Assembly: GCA_946628045.1 (NCBI GenBank)
Contig: CAMOVZ010000002.1
Coordinates: 62,001-126,000 of the forward strand
Reading direction: 5' to 3'
Source: an uncultured Caryophanales bacterium
GTDB lineage: Bacteria > Bacillota_I > Bacilli_A > RF39 > UBA660
DNA length: 64,000 nucleotides
The position numbers were made by a program, and so were the translations under genes. This document shows, one piece after another, positions 43,223 through 53,369 of the stretch. The notes below the pieces were generated by a model that saw only the letters and a program-made list of their open reading frames with translations, was not told the DNA's origin and made no database searches. Each line of letters begins with the position of its first letter. The first letter of the stretch is position 1.

Positions 43223-46200
43223 TTATTTTCTAACTCTTTATAGAATTGATAAGTATTCTCTGCATCTTTCTTATTTTTCTCAAGCAACTTATCTCCTTCT
43301 TTATTAAGTTTCTTTAAAGCTCTATATCTATCTTCCCCTAAAGTAAATTCTTCATATTTAGAAAAATCTGCATTAGAATCTACTTTAAATTCTTTAGTAT
43401 CTGGATTATAGTGGAATATTGGGAAATATCCTGATGAAGTAGCCTCTTTTTCTTCATTGATAGAATTCTTCATTCCCTTAATAATTCCTTGAGCGATACA
43501 TGGAGCATATGCAATTATAATACTTGGTCCGTTGTAAGCTTCTGCTTCTTTCATAACCTTAATAGCTTGCATTGGATTAGCTCCCAGTGATATTGTTCCT
43601 ACATATACATGAGGATAACTTAAAGCCATTTTAGCTAAATTCTTTTTAGCAGTAACTTTACCACTAGCAGCAAACTTAGCTACAGCTCCAGGTCTAGTTG
43701 ATTTAGATGCTTGTCCTCCAGTATTAGAATATACTTCTGTATCAAGTACTAATATATTAACATTCTCATTAGTAGATAATACATGATCTATTCCATTATA
43801 ACCAATATCATATGCCCAACCGTCTCCTCCAATCATCCAAACTGATTTAGGCATTATAAAGTCTTTTAATTTCTTTAATCTATCTATTTTAGTCTCATCT
43901 ACTACTTCAAGTAATGCTTTAGCTGTATCTTCATTTATTTCATTTGTATAATTTTTATAAATAGTTTTTTCACTTTTCTTAACTTTATCCATATTATTTT
44001 TAATAAGAGCAACTATTTGATTTTTTAACGTATTGTCAGCTATTCTCATACCAAAACCAAACTCTGCATTATCTTCAAATAATGAATTAGCCCATGGAAC
44101 AGAATATGGCATAGATGGCATACTAGCTCCATAAATAGATGAACAACCTGTTGCATTAGCAATTATCATTCTATCACCAAATAATTGAGATAATAACTTA
44201 AGATAAGGTGTTTCTCCACAACCTGCACAAGCTCCAGGAAACTCAAATTTAGGTTTAACAAATTGACTACCTTTAACTGTATTAGTAGGCATTACATCTT
44301 TCTTTTCCTTAACTTCATTAAATAAGTATTTATATTCTTCATCGCGTCTATCTTCAAGTAATTCTTCTTTCATTTTCATAACAAGGGCTTTAGCACCTTG
44401 CTTACCTGGACAAACTTCAGTACATAAAGAACATCCTGTACAATCTGGTAAACTAACACCTACTGTGAATTTAAGATCCTTATCTTTTATTTTTGCATCT
44501 TGTAAGTGTCTTGTCACAGATTCTGGGGCATCCATTTCTTCTTTTTCATCTAATAAGAATGGTCTAATAACACCATGTGGACATACTAAACTACATAAAT
44601 TACAATTAATACAATTTTCACTAATATAACATGGTGCCTCTTCACTACTATCTCTCTTATCAAGCTTAGAAGTACCTGCTTCCATTTCTCCATTAGGCAT
44701 TTTGATAAAACTACTAACAGGTAGACTATCTCCTTCCATAGAATCTATTACCTCAAATAAACTCTTTTTAGGTGTTATTTCATTATCAAAATCTACATAT
44801 GGAACTTTTACAGGTATTAAACATTCTAATGCTGAGTCTATTGCATTAATATTTTTTTCAACTATATTTCCACCTTTATTTTGAAATTTAGTAGTAAGAT
44901 TTTCTTTAATCTTACCTACAGCAAAATTAAAATCAACTATCTTACCTAATTTAAATATAATAGTTTCCATAATAGTACTAATTTTTCCAGGTATTCCTTT
45001 TTCTTTAGCAATTTTATTAGCATCAACTATAAACATCTTAACATGTTTACTTTGAAGTATCTTTTTATCATGATTACTCATCATTGCAAGTACTTCATCT
45101 GGATTTTTATTAGTATTTAAAATAAATACTCCTTTATCAACAAGTTTTTCTAGCATTTTTAATCTTTTTAAATAACTATCTTTAGTACAAACTATAATAT
45201 TTGCTTTTTCTACATAATATGTACTAGTAATAGGTTTTTTACCAAATCTTAAATTAGATAGAGTAATTCCTCCACTCTTCTTAGAATCATATTGGAAATA
45301 ACCTTGTACATAAGCATTAGTATAAGTTCCAGTAATTTTCATAATATCTTTACTTGCAGATACCATTCCATCACTACCATAACCATATATTAAAAATTCA
45401 GCCATTTCACTAGGTATCATGAATTTAGGGTCATAGTTAATACTTAAATTAGTAATATCATCATTTATTCCTACAGTAAAATTTGTATGATTATCTCTTG
45501 TATCTAAAAAGTCAAATACTCCTTTAATCATAGCTGGTGTTGTATTCTTAGAAGAAAGCCCATATCTACCACCAATAACACGAACACGAGCATCAGCATC
45601 TTTTATAGTTTGAACTACATCTAAGTATAAAGGTTCTCCTGAGCTACCTGGTTCTTTAGTTCTATCAAGTACTGCAATTTTCTTAACAGTCTTAGGTAAT
45701 TCTTTTAAGAAATAGGTAGAACTAAAAGGTCTATATAAATGTACTTCCATTAAACCTACATTTTCTTTTTTTACTTTCCATAGGTATTCTACAGTCTCTT
45801 TAATAGTTTCACATACGCTTCCCATAGCTACTATTACTTTTGTAGCTGTAGGATTACCATAATAATTAAATGGTTTATAATCTCTTCCTGTTATTTTATT
45901 AATCTCACTCATATAAGAATTAACTATATCAGGTAATTTATCATAATAAGGATTTCTAACTTCAGTAGCTTGGAAATAAATATCTTCATTTTGTGCAGTA
46001 CCACGAATTGTTGGATTACTTGGATTCATTGCTCTAGATCTAAATTCATTTAAACTTTTTTCATCTATTAATTTCTTTAATTTAAGAGTATCTATTACTT
46101 CTACTTTTTGAAGTTCATGACTAGTTCTAAAACCATCAAAAAAATTAACAAATGGAACATGTCCTTTTAAAGCACTTAAATGTGCTACTCCTGTTAAATC

Positions 46201-46647
46201 CATTACTTGTTGAACTGAACTAGATGCAAGCATAGCAAAACCAGTCTGTCTTACAGCATATATGTCTTGATGATCTCCAAATATTGATAAAGCATGTGTT
46301 GCTAAGCTTCTTGCAGCTACATTAATTACACAAGGTAATTGTTCACCTGCTATTTTATACATATTAGGAATCATTAATAGTAATCCTTGAGATGCAGTAT
46401 ATGTAGTAGTAAGTGCCCCCGCTTGAAGTGAACCATGCACCATACCAGCTGCTCCTGCTTCAGATTCCATCTCTACTACTTTTACTGGTGTATCAAAATA
46501 ATTTAATTTACCCTCACTACTCCATTTATCAGTTAACTCAGCCATTGGACTTGCTGGAGTAATTGGATATATTCCTGCTACTTCAGTAAAATTATAAGAT
46601 ACATAAGCACAAGCCTCATTACCATCAATTATTTTCATCATAAACAT
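43213..46647 (-). CDS. nifJ: Pyruvate:ferredoxin (flavodoxin) oxidoreductase
   Basis: A 1144-aa single-chain enzyme, full family length. N-terminal TPP/pyruvate domains (YNFTEVAGIYPITPASPMAE; SQGLLLMIPNMYKIAGE), a gamma domain, two 4Fe-4S sites (CINCNLCSLVCP; CTGCSLCTEVCP) and the TPP-binding C-terminal region (GGDGWAYDIGYNGIDHVL; DTEVYSNTGGQ) with additional cluster cysteines (GACAGCGE, APCIAQG). It oxidises pyruvate to acetyl-CoA and reduces ferredoxin, an oxygen-sensitive reaction of anaerobes. Start at 46647 or at the ATG nine bases later (MKIIDGNEAC). Confidence 0.98.
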   Translation of the reverse strand: MFMMKIIDGNEACAYVSYNFTEVAGIYPITPASPMAELTDKWSSEGKLNYFDTPVKVVEMESEAGAAGMVHGSLQAGALTTTYTASQGLLLMIPNMYKIAGEQLPCVINVAARSLATHALSIFGDHQDIYAVRQTGFAMLASSSVQQVMDLTGVAHLSALKGHVPFVNFFDGFRTSHELQKVEVIDTLKLKKLIDEKSLNEFRSRAMNPSNPTIRGTAQNEDIYFQATEVRNPYYDKLPDIVNSYMSEINKITGRDYKPFNYYGNPTATKVIVAMGSVCETIKETVEYLWKVKKENVGLMEVHLYRPFSSTYFLKELPKTVKKIAVLDRTKEPGSSGEPLYLDVVQTIKDADARVRVIGGRYGLSSKNTTPAMIKGVFDFLDTRDNHTNFTVGINDDITNLSINYDPKFMIPSEMAEFLIYGYGSDGMVSASKDIMKITGTYTNAYVQGYFQYDSKKSGGITLSNLRFGKKPITSTYYVEKANIIVCTKDSYLKRLKMLEKLVDKGVFILNTNKNPDEVLAMMSNHDKKILQSKHVKMFIVDANKIAKEKGIPGKISTIMETIIFKLGKIVDFNFAVGKIKENLTTKFQNKGGNIVEKNINAIDSALECLIPVKVPYVDFDNEITPKKSLFEVIDSMEGDSLPVSSFIKMPNGEMEAGTSKLDKRDSSEEAPCYISENCINCNLCSLVCPHGVIRPFLLDEKEEMDAPESVTRHLQDAKIKDKDLKFTVGVSLPDCTGCSLCTEVCPGKQGAKALVMKMKEELLEDRRDEEYKYLFNEVKEKKDVMPTNTVKGSQFVKPKFEFPGACAGCGETPYLKLLSQLFGDRMIIANATGCSSIYGASMPSMPYSVPWANSLFEDNAEFGFGMRIADNTLKNQIVALIKNNMDKVKKSEKTIYKNYTNEINEDTAKALLEVVDETKIDRLKKLKDFIMPKSVWMIGGDGWAYDIGYNGIDHVLSTNENVNILVLDTEVYSNTGGQASKSTRPGAVAKFAASGKVTAKKNLAKMALSYPHVYVGTISLGANPMQAIKVMKEAEAYNGPSIIIAYAPCIAQGIIKGMKNSINEEKEATSSGYFPIFHYNPDTKEFKVDSNADFSKYEEFTLGEDRYRALKKLNKEGDKLLEKNKKDAENTYQFYKELENKEE

Positions 46648-46699
46648 CTCATCCTTCCATTATATAAATTATATACCAAAATAAAAAAAAACAAAAGAC

Positions 46700-47374
46700 T
46701 TATCTAATCTCAAGTATTTCTTTTATTAAAGCCTTTTGTTTTTCCATACAATTATCATTACTATGATCTATAAATATACGTTCCCTATCTATTTCTCTAT
46801 TAGTCATTTTAAATAACTCTCCATCAAATATATAAGAATCTATAATTTCATTATTATGATTAAACACTATTATTTTAATATATCCATTTTTTACTTCTAC
46901 TAAAGGTACTTTATCATATGAGAAAAATCCATTTGCATATCCTGCACATCCACCATCTATATTAAATAAATTATCTACTCTATCATAACTAAATCCACAC
47001 TTATCTTGTACTGGAGTATGCCCTATTATTGTTAAATATCCTTCTTTTCCTAAAAATACTCTTTTTTCACCTGGAAGTTCTCTTCTTTTCCAAACTGCTT
47101 TCTCTACACTAGTAGTATTATCAGATATCTTCATATCACAAATATCTTTAATATTTTTAGGAGCTTGAGCATGAACTAATAAAATATTATCATCTCTAAC
47201 TTTTTCTTCAAACTTTTTATATATTTTTAGCTTTCCTAAAAACTTACATAAATCATTAGATAAACTTTCTTCTCTACTAGCTAATTCACCTTCAATAACC
47301 CATCCACCATTACACATCCAATTACACCAATGTCTAACTGGTTTACCAGGCTTTCTTTTTTTAAAGCCTGCCAC
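46700..47374 (-). pseudogene. Metallophosphoesterase, C-terminal part after a -1 frameshift
   Basis: This reading frame supplies the rest of a PrpA-like Ser/Thr phosphatase: KPVRHWCNWMCNGGWV, LLVHAQAP, TIIGHTPV and NIDGGCAGYA, carrying metal-binding His residues. It overlaps the upstream part by about 90 bases in the -1 frame. The GTG at its 5' end (47374) is probably not a true start, because family homology continues across from the other frame. About 225 residues. Confidence 0.75.
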
Positions 47375-47604
47375 ATCATTAGTTCATGATTTCCACCCAA
47401 ATAATTAATTTTTATATTTCCATTACCATTAATTCTTTTATAAACATCCATAAGCATAGTAAAAGAATCAATTCCTCTATCAATTAAATCACCATTAATA
47501 TATAATTCTACTTCTTCACATAAACTTATATTTTCTAAATATCCAATAATAGAATTATAAACTTCTCCATTACCATGTAAATCACTTACTATAAACTTCC
47601 TCAT
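47281..47604 (-). pseudogene. Metallophosphoesterase, N-terminal part before a -1 frameshift
   Basis: It encodes the first half of a phosphatase: IVSDLHGNG, NGDLIDRG and YLGGNHELMMWQA, the three N-terminal metal-binding motifs. The frame then breaks at TTTAAAAAAAG (about 47357-47367) and runs to a stop after about 30 non-homologous residues. The tract is a 7-A homopolymer and also reads T TTA AAA in phase, a canonical -1 slippery heptamer. Either a sequencing/assembly error, a real mutation, or programmed frameshifting. Confidence 0.75.
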
Positions 47605-47657
47605 AATATCACCAAAACGCCTATATTATAACACTAGTTTTCATAAAAAAAAAGAGA

Positions 47658-48563
47658 CTATTTCATAGCATTAGAATGATAATTTACATCTTCATCAGAA
47701 TCATATGAATAAAATTCTCTATCTTTAGCATATTCTCTTAATCCTATTCTTACTTTAGGATCAGTCTCTTCATCTATCATCTTTTCTATTTCTTGGATCA
47801 TAAGTGGTCTAATTATAACATGATTATCAAACAAATTTCTACTACTTATAGACATATCAGCATATCCATTTTTTCCATTTAATAATCTCATACCAATATA
47901 ATTTTCCATAGTTCTATTATTTTCATAAACTACTTTAGCAACATCAATTTTCTCTCTTACAAGTAATGTTCTAGTACTATAACCTTTTGTATTAAAACAA
48001 TCTCTAGCTCCACTTAAAATAAACATATTAGAAACTTCTTCAATATTTTTATTTGTCCCATATTTAGGAAATCTTCTAATTTCTCTTTTTTCCATTATAC
48101 CAAAATTATTATATACTTTTCTTTCAGCACCATAAATTATATTACACATATCTCTATCACAATGTAAATTATTTGCTTCACCATAATTAGATGTAATTAC
48201 TAAATTACCCATATCATCTATTTTAGAAATAACTTCATCAACTGTCTTTGTTTTAACTTCATCCCCATTTATAATTTCTTTTTTTTCAATAGCTCTTTCA
48301 CACCTCAATGTATCTTTATAAGGTACACTTATTCTTATAGTATATTTTTCATTCATATTTTTATTGAATTCAAATGAAATAATATTATCTTTTTCTAATA
48401 CTTCTATAGTATCAGTTTTATCTTTCATACCAATTTGTGAAATCAAAACAATAATATGTGCTAAAGCTGTTTTATATGCAGGATTTAATTTAATTACAGG
48501 ACTAAGACCTAAATCACTTACTTTTTGATTTATATTTTCTAATAATTCTTTCACACTATACAT
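47658..48563 (-). CDS. Soluble protein of unknown function
   Basis: A 301-aa protein without signal or membrane helix. Mixed alpha/beta composition, a CDRDMC segment near the middle and an acidic C-terminus (YDSDEDVNYHSNAMK). I do not recognise it. GGAAGGTG precedes the ATG. It lies downstream of the NAGPA gene, separated by an AT-only hairpin. Confidence 0.6.
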   Translation of the reverse strand: MYSVKELLENINQKVSDLGLSPVIKLNPAYKTALAHIIVLISQIGMKDKTDTIEVLEKDNIISFEFNKNMNEKYTIRISVPYKDTLRCERAIEKKEIINGDEVKTKTVDEVISKIDDMGNLVITSNYGEANNLHCDRDMCNIIYGAERKVYNNFGIMEKREIRRFPKYGTNKNIEEVSNMFILSGARDCFNTKGYSTRTLLVREKIDVAKVVYENNRTMENYIGMRLLNGKNGYADMSISSRNLFDNHVIIRPLMIQEIEKMIDEETDPKVRIGLREYAKDREFYSYDSDEDVNYHSNAMK

Positions 48564-48589
48564 ACTTTCACCTTCCTATTATTTTTATA

Positions 48590-48636
48590 ATGCATAATAA
48601 AAAGTAATATTATACTTTTTATATTACTTTTATTAT
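48590..48636 (-). terminator. Possible terminator of the NAGPA gene at 48633
   Basis: Stem AAAGTAATAT (48601-48610) with ATATTACTTT (48621-48630), 10-base loop. It is AT-only with a weak U tract, so less certain. Confidence 0.5.
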
Positions 48637-49730
48637 TTATAATTACTTTTAACTGGAGCTTTAGCTGGTTTATTTTGTTTATTAGTAACAATCCATGCAT
48701 TAGAAACAGTTCTACCACCGTATTCTCCTCCAGCTGATGGTCTATTCCATAACTTACCTTCAATACTCATTGTTGAAGATGCACCACCATCTAAGTTAGC
48801 TGCATTATAAGCTTTGTATCTTAATAATACATCAATAACATCATTCATAGATGCACCAGTACTATAACCTGGTAATCTTCCTTCTATTATTAATATCAAA
48901 ACAACTCCATCTTTTCTTTGAGCAATTACACTTCTTGGTGCAATTCCCCATCCACCATCACCATGAATCTTAGCTGTTTTTCCATTAACTATTAGGTTAG
49001 GTCCAAAATCAACTGCATCTACCATACCTTCAGCAATAGCATCAGCTGGACTCTTATCAGTTAACCACATCTTATGTTCTTTAGTAAATCCTATTAATCC
49101 ACCAGAACCACCAGCATGATTCCAAATAAGTTCTCCATCTTTAATAATAGCTCCATAAGGAATTGATCCATTTCCCCAACCATCTAAGTCTTCGAAACCT
49201 CCACCATTAATTCCTACTAAACCACCATTATTTTTAACTAAAGTATTAACATTTTGTCCCATTCTACCTAATTTAGAACTAACTGCAAGTTCTACATCAC
49301 TAGGATCATATACACCTATTAACCATCCCTTATAACTAGGCTCTATAATTCTAATAGTCTTATAAACATCATTACCTTCATCTTTAGTAAATAATTCTCT
49401 TTCATATTTATTAGAATAATGTGTTTTTTCACTAATCTTACCAATTACTATTTCATCAAGATTAACTTCCTCAGTATTTTGTTCAATATAGTTTTCACTC
49501 ATTATTTTCCAAATAGTATCTTCATCATATAATGTATAAGCTAAATATTTATGAGATTTTGTAGTCATAGCAGTAGGTATCCAAAAAGTTTTAAATTTTT
49601 TATTATTAATAACTATTAATCCTGCAACAGCAACTATATCTAATAATAAAATAATTACAGTAATAAAGCCAATTCCCTTGAATTTTATTTTAGGTTTCTT
49701 TAATTTCAATTTTTTCTTTACTTTCTTCAT
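48633..49730 (-). CDS. Membrane-anchored NAGPA-domain (phosphodiester glycosidase-like) protein
   Basis: A 365-aa protein with a very basic cytoplasmic start, one helix (FITVIILLLDIVAVAGLIVI) and an extracytoplasmic NAGPA (DUF2233) domain: GLVGINGGGFED, GIAPRSVIAQRKDG and the signature AANLDGGASSTM. Related bacterial enzymes cleave phosphodiester-linked sugars or act in exopolysaccharide pathways. It is a paralogue of the protein at 51701 and is separated from it by a pilin-like and a repeat-domain gene. 4 bp from the 489-aa gene. Confidence 0.87.
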   Translation of the reverse strand: MKKVKKKLKLKKPKIKFKGIGFITVIILLLDIVAVAGLIVINNKKFKTFWIPTAMTTKSHKYLAYTLYDEDTIWKIMSENYIEQNTEEVNLDEIVIGKISEKTHYSNKYERELFTKDEGNDVYKTIRIIEPSYKGWLIGVYDPSDVELAVSSKLGRMGQNVNTLVKNNGGLVGINGGGFEDLDGWGNGSIPYGAIIKDGELIWNHAGGSGGLIGFTKEHKMWLTDKSPADAIAEGMVDAVDFGPNLIVNGKTAKIHGDGGWGIAPRSVIAQRKDGVVLILIIEGRLPGYSTGASMNDVIDVLLRYKAYNAANLDGGASSTMSIEGKLWNRPSAGGEYGGRTVSNAWIVTNKQNKPAKAPVKSNYK

Positions 49731-49734
49731 TTTA

Positions 49735-51204
49735 TCACTCCATCTTGTAAGGATTATCTAAACTACCTTCACCACTTTTAATACTATTTTTATTAATACA
49801 AACAACTGGTACTATATGTTTTACATCTCTAACATCAGCTTCTTCTAATAAACCATTAGAATATGTATTATATTCCATACTTCCAACTTCACTAGTCTGA
49901 TTAATATGGAAGAAATCACCTATCTCATTATTACCAATATAATCAAAGATATTTAATAAACCTACTTTAGCAACTACACTATTATTATATATATTAGTAA
50001 ATGAATATCCTGCATCATCACTAATTTCACCAGTATAGAAATTACAATCTACTAAACTTCCTTGATAAGGTAGGCTACCTAAATAACTATAATTTAAATA
50101 ATTACCTACATTAGTTCTATCATTAATATTATAAATACTATTATAACTACTATAACTACGACTAACTTCTCCACCTGCATTTATATATCCATTTAAATAT
50201 AATCTTAAATTATCTCCTTCTAAAGAAGAAACTCTCCATGTATCATCACCAAGTTTTACATATGAATCTACATAATTCTTTTCACTACTTTTTATAACAT
50301 AAGGATCTTCCTTACTACCAGTACCTTTTTCTACTTCCATATTTTTCTTTAAAGTAATAACTGGTCTAATACTATACCCAGATAAAGAATCACTACTTTG
50401 AATACTTCCATCTTCTTCTACATATAAGTTTTCATTATCTTCATTTAATCCAAGCAAGAAGAACATTTTACCATTATTTAAATAACTACTCTTACCATTA
50501 GCTAATGTATAATCTTTAATTGTTAAAATAGTTATATAATCACTTTTCTTTGTATCTTTCTTTTTATCTTCCTTATCTTTATCTTTCTTTTCTTCTTCCT
50601 TATCTTCATCTAAAGAAACTATCTTACCGTCTTTTAAAATATCTTCTTCATAAGTAGTCTTTACTAATGTTTTTTCTACATTAGTCAATGTATTATAATA
50701 AACTCCTGAATGTTCATCATCAGTCTTATTTAACCATTTTCTTACATTAGAATTCTCATAATTAGACTCTTCTCCCCACATAAAAGTAGAAGCATATCCT
50801 TCACTAATAAGTTTAACAGTATCATCATTATTAACTCTCATAACTCTAAATAATCTATTTTCATAAATAACATAGTTATTATTAACATTACCTTTAAAAT
50901 AATAACCATCATTATCTTGATGAAGTCCATCAGTATTTTCTTTAGCAAGATCATTATTTTGAACTATAAGACCATTAATAGTTTGAGCTTCTTCTTTTAT
51001 TTTAGTATTTTGTTTACTGTAATAATATAAACTACGTCCTCCAAAATATAAACCAAGTCCTATCATAAATACTAAACTAACAAAATTGAATATAAATTCT
51101 ATAGGACCCATTACATGACGTTTCTTAGTCTTTTTTCGTTTTGTTTTATCTATCTTTTTTTCAATATTTTCTTTTTTTTCTTCCCTTTTCTTTTTCTTTA
51201 TCAT
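49735..51204 (-). CDS. Membrane-anchored repeat-module surface protein, paralogue of the 7746 protein
   Basis: Start taken at ATG 51204 (AAGGTG 11 bases upstream); about 489 aa. Lys-rich cytoplasmic start, one helix (FIFNFVSLVFMIGLGLYFGG), then two modules: YENRLFRVMRVNNDDTVKLISEGYAS and KLGDDTWRVSSLEGDNLRLYLNG. Each precedes or follows a G-S-x-E-D-PY motif, and the last residues are SGEGSLDNPYKME. A run of Lys/Asp/Glu (about 190-215) interrupts the first module. The same modules occur in the Tad-operon protein at 7746. Function unknown. Confidence 0.75.
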   Translation of the reverse strand: MIKKKKREEKKENIEKKIDKTKRKKTKKRHVMGPIEFIFNFVSLVFMIGLGLYFGGRSLYYYSKQNTKIKEEAQTINGLIVQNNDLAKENTDGLHQDNDGYYFKGNVNNNYVIYENRLFRVMRVNNDDTVKLISEGYASTFMWGEESNYENSNVRKWLNKTDDEHSGVYYNTLTNVEKTLVKTTYEEDILKDGKIVSLDEDKEEEKKDKDKEDKKKDTKKSDYITILTIKDYTLANGKSSYLNNGKMFFLLGLNEDNENLYVEEDGSIQSSDSLSGYSIRPVITLKKNMEVEKGTGSKEDPYVIKSSEKNYVDSYVKLGDDTWRVSSLEGDNLRLYLNGYINAGGEVSRSYSSYNSIYNINDRTNVGNYLNYSYLGSLPYQGSLVDCNFYTGEISDDAGYSFTNIYNNSVVAKVGLLNIFDYIGNNEIGDFFHINQTSEVGSMEYNTYSNGLLEEADVRDVKHIVPVVCINKNSIKSGEGSLDNPYKME

Positions 51205-51238
51205 AGCATACTTCACCTTATCAAATTATACCAAAATA

Positions 51239-51262
51239 AAAAAGAAAGGACAACCCCTTCTT
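51239..51262 (-). terminator. Possible terminator of the pilin-like gene
   Basis: GAAGGGG/TCCTTTC type hairpin followed by U-rich sequence on the minus strand, with one G-U pair; moderate strength. Confidence 0.5.
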
Positions 51263-51268
51263 CTACTT

Positions 51269-51655
51269 TTAATCATAATCATCTGGATTATCAACAACAG
51301 CACTAGGACTTCGGTCATTATCATCAATATATGTAGCATTTCCAGGTTCTACATTAAATGTTGCATTATTCCAACAACTAGTAAACTCTGTGCTTTCTCC
51401 AACTAAACCCATAACCATATTTATAAGTACAGGAATTGCAAATACAATAAATGCAGCTATTACTTTATTAAGTATTTTTCTAAAACCTTTTTTATCCTCA
51501 GGATTTATTGTTAATTTAACAAATTCCACTGTACCAGCAATTAATAACGTTGCAGGGACCACTATTTCAATCAACAGTAAAACATTTTTTACTATTGCTA
51601 AAAAATTTGAAAGTGCAGGATCATTACAAGTATCTAATACATCTAATATAAGCAT
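51269..51655 (-). CDS. TrbC/VirB2-like two-helix pilin-like protein
   Basis: About 128 aa from ATG 51655, which has GGGAGTGAT upstream. Two membrane helices surround LTINPEDKKGFRKILNKV, the same core as the N-terminal half of the NlpC/P60 fusion at 16636 (LTINPELKDGFRKILNKF). Each has a Cys before the first helix and a Cys-Trp or Trp-Cys pair after the second (SCWNNA here, ACWEQA there). The acidic C-terminal tail ends PDDYD. It resembles conjugative or Mbov_0395-type pilin-like subunits. Confidence 0.75.
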   Translation of the reverse strand: MLILDVLDTCNDPALSNFLAIVKNVLLLIEIVVPATLLIAGTVEFVKLTINPEDKKGFRKILNKVIAAFIVFAIPVLINMVMGLVGESTEFTSCWNNATFNVEPGNATYIDDNDRSPSAVVDNPDDYD

Positions 51656-51700
51656 ATTTATCACTCCCAATAAATTACATTTATTCTAACATATTTTTTA

Positions 51701-52738
51701 TTATTTTACTACCCAAAATGTTGACATATTTCTTAAACCATTGCTTCCACCTGCAACAGGTGTATTAATAATTTTACCATTAATTACTAATTCAGAAGAA
51801 CTTCCTCCATCTAAATTAGCAGCATTATAGGCACCATAATTTTCCATAATATCACATAAATCAATCATATCCGCACCTATACTATTAGCAAGACGTCCAT
51901 TAATTACTAAAAATAAAACTATTCCATCTTTTCTTTGTCCGATAGCAGTACGAGGAGCAATTCCCCATCCACCATTACCTTTAACAAAGCTTCTTTTTCC
52001 ATTAATTATTAAAAATGGTCCAAACTCAACAGCATCTCTATATCCCATATTAATAGCTTCATTTTTACTCATACTACCTAATACAAATTTATCTTCCTTA
52101 GTAAATCCAATAAATCCACCACCAACATTAGCATCTTTATAATCACTAACTACTTCTCCATTAGAAAATACTGTACCATGTGGTATTGCCCCATTACTAT
52201 TCCAATCAGGATCATAAAATCCCCCAGCATTCATCGCAATGATAGCACCTTCTCTTTCACTAACTGTTAATATTGACTCTCCAGTAACTCCTAAATATTT
52301 ACTTGTTGCTATATGTATTCTAGAAGGATCATATATTGCTACTAAAAATCCTTGATAACCTTTACCACTAACATTTATTACTTTATATAAATCATTTCCA
52401 TCATCTTTTTGTAATATTTCTTTTTCATATTGATTACGATAAATTGTAGTTGTATATTTACGAAACTGTATTTCATCTGGATTACTAATCTCATCTACTT
52501 CTATAATACTATTATTAGCTAATACTTTTTGTATATAATCATCACTATATATATAAGTAGCTAAATACTTATGACTCATAGTAGTCATAGCACTAGTTAT
52601 CCAAAATTCTTTAAAACTATCAAATGGTCCATAAAACAAAAATAAAAAAGAAGAAAAGAAAAAGATATAAACAAAACATATAAGTCTAATAAACTTTCTT
52701 TTTCGTGGCATTTTATACTTAACTCTTTTCTTAAACAT
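51701..52738 (-). CDS. Membrane-anchored NAGPA-domain protein (second)
   Basis: A 345-aa paralogue of the protein at 48633: basic start, helix (FIRLICFVYIFFFSSFLFLFY), shared FWITSAMTTMSHKYLA after the helix, then the NAGPA domain with AIIAMNAGGFYD, GIAPRTAIGQRKDG and AANLDGGSSSELV. The shared TAMTT/SAMTT-SHKYLA segment is the most conserved non-catalytic part. Two bp after the 188-aa gene. Confidence 0.87.
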   Translation of the reverse strand: MFKKRVKYKMPRKRKFIRLICFVYIFFFSSFLFLFYGPFDSFKEFWITSAMTTMSHKYLATYIYSDDYIQKVLANNSIIEVDEISNPDEIQFRKYTTTIYRNQYEKEILQKDDGNDLYKVINVSGKGYQGFLVAIYDPSRIHIATSKYLGVTGESILTVSEREGAIIAMNAGGFYDPDWNSNGAIPHGTVFSNGEVVSDYKDANVGGGFIGFTKEDKFVLGSMSKNEAINMGYRDAVEFGPFLIINGKRSFVKGNGGWGIAPRTAIGQRKDGIVLFLVINGRLANSIGADMIDLCDIMENYGAYNAANLDGGSSSELVINGKIINTPVAGGSNGLRNMSTFWVVK

Positions 52739-52740
52739 TT

Positions 52741-53307
52741 TTACTCCTCTTTACCATCATAATTATTATCATTATTATAATCTATATATTTCTTATCAGT
52801 TTTATATTTATCAACTCTTAAATCAGAATTATTTGACTTTTGATATTCATTATATTTATCTACATTATCATTATATACTTTAATATCACTAATAAAATAA
52901 TTAACAACTTGTTCATATATACTCTTATAATTATTACACTTAGTATTAACTTTACTATCAGGATAGTATACATCATTACATAATTTATCTAACTTCTTAG
53001 TATTTTTAGTAAGTTCATCTACTAAATGTTCATAGTTTAATATAGTATTTTTAACTTTCTTATCTTCATCGTACATAGTATCATAATATACATTACTCAA
53101 AACTACATTATATAATTCATCTCTAGTAGATTCAAACACACTAGTATTAGTACTAAAAACTTCAAATTCATCATTAACATCATTAATACGATTATATATT
53201 TCTTGTTTATCTTGTTTTAACCCTAAAACAAAAGATGAAACTCCTCCTGAAATAATTAATATGAAACTTAAAGTCATCATACCCATAGCTATTTTCTTAT
53301 AATTCAT
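52741..53307 (-). CDS. Membrane-anchored helical protein of unknown function
   Basis: A 188-aa protein with one N-terminal helix (MGMMTLSFILIISGGVSSFVL) and a predicted coiled extracytoplasmic domain rich in Asn, Asp, Lys and Tyr. One cysteine pair (CNDVYYPDSKVNTKC). The C-terminus is hydrophilic (YNNDNNYDGKEE). No family recognised. It is co-transcribed with the downstream NAGPA gene. Confidence 0.6.
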   Translation of the reverse strand: MNYKKIAMGMMTLSFILIISGGVSSFVLGLKQDKQEIYNRINDVNDEFEVFSTNTSVFESTRDELYNVVLSNVYYDTMYDEDKKVKNTILNYEHLVDELTKNTKKLDKLCNDVYYPDSKVNTKCNNYKSIYEQVVNYFISDIKVYNDNVDKYNEYQKSNNSDLRVDKYKTDKKYIDYNNDNNYDGKEE

Positions 53308-53342
53308 ACTACCACCTATTATAATTTTAACATAATTATAAT

Positions 53343-53369
53343 AAAAAAAAAAGAAGATTGCTCTTCTTT
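53343..53369 (-). terminator. Terminator of the giant pilin-like operon
   Basis: Perfect stem AAAGAAGA (53350-53357) with TCTTCTTT (53362-53369), loop TTGC, then U10 on the minus strand. Confidence 0.88.

Noticed and set aside
48551..48763. 70-codon minus-strand frame at the end of the NAGPA gene
   Set aside because: Overlaps the real gene out of frame and lacks motifs or a ribosome site.
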